From: Mya arenaria
Lineage: Eukaryota; Mollusca; Bivalvia; Myida; Myidae
Length of the DNA: 64,000 nucleotides
Assembly: GCF_026914265.1 (NCBI RefSeq)
Contig: NC_069126.1
Location: 41,761,237 to 41,825,236 of the forward strand
Direction: 5' to 3'
The position numbers and the translations under genes were made by a program. The notes below the pieces were generated by a model. That model was given only the letters and a program-made list of their open reading frames with translations, had not been told where the DNA came from and did no database searches. Positions 59,376 to 64,000 of the stretch are shown piece after piece (position 1 is the stretch's first letter; the number at the start of each line of letters is the position of its first letter).

Positions 59376-60725
59376 AGTTTTATAAAAACTGCTGCTGGTG
59401 AACATAAAAGATATGGCAACCATTGACTATATGGTAACGTGTTTGAATAATGTTGAAGACAAACTGTCCATTTTATATAATTATGTCTGGGTTTCACAAA
59501 AGGTAAATTGTCCATTAAATTAATTGCATATGTCTCGTTTGTCTGAGTAAGATAGAATTCAAGTTATCCGTTGAATATGTGTCTGATGAATATACAATTC
59601 AAGTTACCTACTGAATATGCGTCTTAGTAATGCTAAGTTCAAGTTCCCATTAGAATATCATATAAACTGATTGTTATAAAAGGCAAGTTACCGATGAATT
59701 GAACTACTTGAAAAACATGAAACAGGCAATGCAACCATTCGATACTCTACAGTTATTGACAAGGGAGTAATTGAATATGATATTCCCTGGCAGAAAATCA
59801 TAGTGACAGCTACGTCCTTGAAACTGATGTAAAGGATAGTATAGTGGTGTTCTTTATCGACCAAGAATATGAGTTAGAGAAAACTCAGAGCTTAATAATA
59901 TAAGATTTATTTTGCGTTCCTGATCGCGCTCTGGACCAATAGGAAACTCTATTTATAGGTCATCTTATACAGTTGTTTGAGTAGTGTAACATCCAAATTA
60001 CCTATTGAATATGAACATGTCTCTATGCACCATATAAGAGGGGACCCATTGAATTCAATGTGTTATAATGTTTATCATGTACAGTGGAAAATACAGCGAC
60101 AAGCCAAGAAGCCTTTAATGGAATCAAGATTGTGTTTGAAGCCGCAAGGACCAAAGCTAAACACACACACACAACAAGTATCAAATTATCCCTGATATAT
60201 GCCCATCAGTGTGAGTTATATAATAAATATTTATTTAACAAATATTATCTGTGAGTAACATGACAGGGGTACCTAATACTGAATATGTGTCTGGGTATAA
60301 TGTAAAAGAGGATAAATGTTTGCTTCAGTGAATATTTGGATTTTGGAATGAAACGATTTTGAATGCCAGCTGACTATTATAACATATTAATTCTTTGTTC
60401 GTCACAAATATGCTTCATGAATATTATAGGTTATCTTACACTAATTTCGTTTGTGCAGACAACTTTCAGCTGATTTGAATCACTCTCGAGTCCGTTTAGA
60501 ACTGGTGTTCTTTTTGAGAGGGCAAAAGCTGTGGATAACACCAAAACTCTATTGGCAGTAACTGACTTCATGTCGGTAAACCTAAGTCAGCATTTGGTAC
60601 CTCAAATTACATCCCCTTCAAGTAACTTTCGATCTGTTCTCGAAAATAAACGACCAGGCAACCGTTGACTATAATCTTACTTTTTTTAAATTTACGTTAA
60701 AGGCATGCTGATATTTTTTTAACAA
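59376..60725. other. No gene seen
   Basis: AT-rich sequence with several CAAGTTACCTATTGAATATG-like phrases (near 59510, 59570, 59605, 59660, 59995, 60275) that form a loose, irregular repeat. No coding content is recognisable. Confidence 0.4.
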
Positions 60726-62345
60726 CATGAATATATACAACTATACCAAAGAATGACGTCCATTAACGCTGTTATTGGCCAATTAATCTGTGATGCCATA
60801 AACGGCATAGGAATGTCCAAGAAGTGAGTAAGTAATTAATTAATGATGCAGTTGAATTTTACAATGAGCCAATAATTTGTAATGATTTTGCTGAATACAA
60901 TCGATATAGAGCGTCTGTATCGACAGTTAAGGTACAAAATGAAACAATGTTCAGAATGACAGGATCGAACACAAGCATTACATAGACATCAATTGCGAAC
61001 GTGACACCAACTCATTGTCAAAACTACTGGATTATGAGCAGAATGTAAAGTGGTTGCGACGTATTATTGACAGAGGCAGTAAAATATATTTCTATCATGC
61101 TGAACAGTTCAGAAAGTATCGGGATCAAGCACAAGGAGCAACTAGACAGAATATTGCTACAGAGACAGTTAAACCGATCCATTGCCAAAAACCCTTTAAA
61201 ATATGAGCAGACTGCTTTCAAATTTCGAAACCATGCATCAAAGGAAAGTGGTTTCGACTGATTCTTGACAGGAGACGTAAAATGTTGCGGGTTTAAGCTA
61301 CAAGTTTGACTTCCACTCAAACCAATATGTTATGCTTGGTCATTTAAACGGTATGAAGTAAAGATCATTACCTCATTTCCGGCATTTTTCCCGTAAACAA
61401 TATCACCCGCGATTCTTTACAGGAGACGTAACTTTCTGGGGATTAGAGCTACACGTATTACCTCCACTCAAACCAATATTTATGTCCAGTTATTGATATG
61501 GTATATGGCACAATGTGGCACCAGTCCCTCAAGTTAAGAATTTCAAAAATATCACCAGTGATTCTTAGGTAAATTTATGTAACCAGTGATATCAGTGCAA
61601 AACGTTTCGGACGTTTAACAAAAGGTAAAAACAAAAAAAGCTTTTTTGTAAATTAAATAAGCTCCTTTTTAGTTAACATTTAAACAGTCCTTTATGTTTT
61701 AGATAAAATGAATATCCCACTTCACCAAAGAATGACATCTAATATAGCTGTGATTGGCCAATTACTATTTGTAGATAAACGGCATTAAAAGACCCAAGGA
61801 GTGAGAGAATAATGTGTGATGCAATAGAGGCTTACCATGAGTCAGCGATTTGTAATGGCTGGTTACTAACGGATTTAGGAGGGTATCCCTATATTGTTTA
61901 AGTTTACTTTTTATTAAGAAAATACACTAAAATACCCCAGTTCGGACTAAACCAAGCCAATTTTTCTCGGGGGATGACTGGAATTTATAAAAGGCTGGTT
62001 GTTGGTTCAATAAATGTCTAAGTTATATAAAACGAGTTCTGTCCATTGTCTATAAGTATGGCTCAATAATACACAAATGCACCATTTCCGACTTAAACTG
62101 GCCAACATTTTCTCGGGGGAATGTCTGGTTATATATAAGTATGACCTACACTCATCCAATCTTACATGTTTTGCCAATGAAACGGTATATAGCACAGATC
62201 ATTCCCTAATGTGCGGAACAGATTCGTTCCCGATACTTTCTAAACAGTGTGTTCTACTGTCATGAATCAATTGCAACCACGTTGCATTCTGCTCATAATC
62301 TAGCAAATTTCCGACCATGAGTTGGTGTCTCGTTCACAATGTGGT
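60726..62345. repeat. Nested direct and inverted repeats
   Basis: The segment 60740-60850 (ACCAAAGAATGACGTC, ATTGGCCAATTA, AAACGGCAT, GAGTGAG) is repeated directly at 61715-61820. Within it, the phrase TCCACTCAAACCAATAT recurs at 61310, 61460 and, diverged, 62150. The stretch GACACCAACTCAT to GATTATGAGCAGAATG at 60998-61045 has an inverted counterpart at about 62283-62330. It has no credible gene and may be a compound repeat. Confidence 0.5.
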
Positions 62346-62745
62346 CAAGGTAATGCATAAAAGGATCTTAGTCAAAACTTACAAAATCTGAAATATGTGG
62401 GGGTACCATAGGCGCAAACAAGTCGATTCTGTCATTTCTTGACCTTATTTTCAATTAAGATACTAGCAAAAATTTAGTTATATATCTATTTACACTCATA
62501 TATAGCAAAATAACGAATATACGACTCTTAAGATAATTTTATTTTACGACAACAATCTTTAATGTTACAGGCCCCTGGAACTTTCTGGACATTGTTTCAT
62601 GGTATTATTTTGTTGAATATTTGTGAATAAAATAAACCACACAAACACGTTTTTTTTTAATATGTGTCTAAGTTATATAAAAAGCAAGTGCGGTGCTTAT
62701 TCTATGATAATGTATTCATAAAATTAGGGTTTTAACTAAAGAGCT

Positions 62746-63009
62746 GGGGCCGTGATTACGAACAGTCTCAAGTCCAAGTCTAGACTCAGACTCAGAAAAG
62801 CATTTTCATAAAGGAAGAAAAAAATCATATTTATTTCATTTCTTTTACAAAATGTAGGTATATATTAGTAAAATTATCAAATAGCAATATGTTTCAGCAC
62901 GTTTTACCATGAATGCTCTGATAAAAAGAATATTACAATGAAATGAAATTTTGCAATAATGAGTCTTGAATCTGAACTCAGACTTGAGACTACTCGTAAT
63001 CACTGCCCC
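62746..63009. mobile_element. MITE with inverted ends of about 45 bp
   Basis: GGGGCCGTGATTACGAACAG and CTCAAGTCCAAGTC at the left match in inverse GACTTGAGACTACTCGTAAT and CACTGCCCC at the right. The centre is AT-rich. No target duplication is clear. Confidence 0.7.
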
Positions 63010-64000
63010 TGGACCCTGCCCTTGTTTGGTAGAACCCTTCTGTCTTTATAGAATATATCCTTAAGACTTTCAAATATTGCATTTGTTTTGATTAAAACTT
63101 ACAATAAGATTATAAATACAATACATCTTTACATATTTGACAGTTGTAATCGAATATTACTTCAATTAAACACAATTCTTTACATTTTCTGTCAACTTAA
63201 TTATGCTCATGTGCTTCACAAACCCGATACAATGTATCCTGTTTACCCTTTGTACCCTGTTCCTGTTCTGTAGCACTCTGCCCTTTTTAAAACCTGGCTT
63301 AAACTCTAATACAATAAAAGATATGCTACCGATCGATAATACTAGACGGGTACGTGTCCAAGTAAATATACGTATACAATGTATCTCATTCAGTAATATA
63401 ACACCTAGTGCTAATCTAAGTGTGATATTAAGCACGTCGTACCCATTAATATATAAATAATACAAAATCATCGTTTATATATTTATGTTTAGATATTTGA
63501 TACTATATGTATCATGTTAGTAAGTCGTATATTAAAAATATTTTTTTTAACATGCATACGTATACGAAAGACAAATAATATTCTTGTACTAACTTTGATC
63601 AATTGCAATAGAACTATTTTCAGTGCATCCTTTATATGTCAATAATATTAGTTGCTCACTGCATAGTATAGTTGTAATGTTAATATATTTATATGTAAGT
63701 TTAACAAAAAATACTGTAGAGTTTACTTGTAATAAAATATGTTCTGTTCTGTTCTGTTCTGCTTATATTGATCATATTATATAAAGTATTGATTATGTTT
63801 CCTAACCATTCCATATAGTATAAGGTTTAACTCTCTAAGTATGCTTTCAAACGACAAACCACCCTACAATTGTTTTGCGAATCAACACAATCAGTTAACA
63901 TAAACATTATTGTTCATGACATTTAAGTCGCCGATATATGTTCATGTTTTAGCTTCAACTTTTGTGAAATTGGAATTTTGAATGACAACGATTTTGATGT
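63010..64000. other. No gene seen
   Basis: AT-rich sequence. A short TTCTG/GTTCT pentanucleotide run lies at 63740-63761. Frames on both strands at 63166-63471 are short and without domains. Confidence 0.4.

Noticed and set aside
1-64000. Endogenous virus, LTR element or Polinton
   Set aside because: No integrase, capsid, envelope or protease motif and no long direct repeats of LTR type were seen. The two polymerase scraps have non-LTR (LINE) signatures.

Overview
The window is eukaryotic genomic DNA from a mollusc, most likely a bivalve. It is AT-rich, with long intergenic and intronic stretches, GT-AG introns, many short inverted-repeat elements, and a tandem family of B-box/coiled-coil/beta-propeller (TRIM-like) genes of the kind that is greatly expanded in bivalves. 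Nothing prokaryotic or viral was seen. The species assignment is inference.

Left third (1-26.3 kb): five copies of an intronless TRIM-like gene, all on the minus strand. Two are open from end to end (18071-19960 and 24426-26312, 629 and 628 codons). One is full length with a single in-frame stop (8242-10128). Two are decayed: 2527-4095 has frameshifts and an internal deletion, and 15993-17150 has lost its 5' half. The flanks repeat with the genes. The block from about 1.2 to 10.1 kb matches the block from about 17.2 to 26.3 kb in order and orientation, with indels, so much of the array arose by a large tandem duplication on top of older single-gene duplications. Each complete protein has B-box 1, B-box 2, a coiled coil, a linker with a DKSIQT-type motif and a C-terminal propeller. 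None has a RING finger.

Middle (30.4-44.9 kb): one ordinary conserved gene on the minus strand, RBBP5, the WD40 subunit of the MLL/COMPASS histone H3K4 methyltransferase. I could place 16 coding exons with consistent phases, giving 495 codons from the ATG at 44851 to the stop at 31614. Its 3' end is duplicated, so a second possible terminal exon lies at 30441-30454. The introns hold many short non-autonomous DNA elements.

Right part: a two-exon NHL-repeat gene on the minus strand (47761-49550), a minisatellite of about 39 bp period (about 50.2-51.6 kb), two LINE reverse-transcriptase fragments, and fold-back elements. From about 52 to 64 kb I find no convincing gene.

The genes do not form a pathway. 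RBBP5 is a nuclear chromatin gene. The TRIM-like array is a rapidly evolving family that may serve innate recognition or ubiquitin-independent scaffolding (inference). The most interesting points are the conserved putative LC8-binding motif in the TRIM-like linker (tandemly amplified in one decayed copy), the duplicated terminal exon of RBBP5, a dispersed repeat carrying perfect nuclear-receptor palindromes, and a TTAA-flanked element whose empty site is preserved in the duplicated block.
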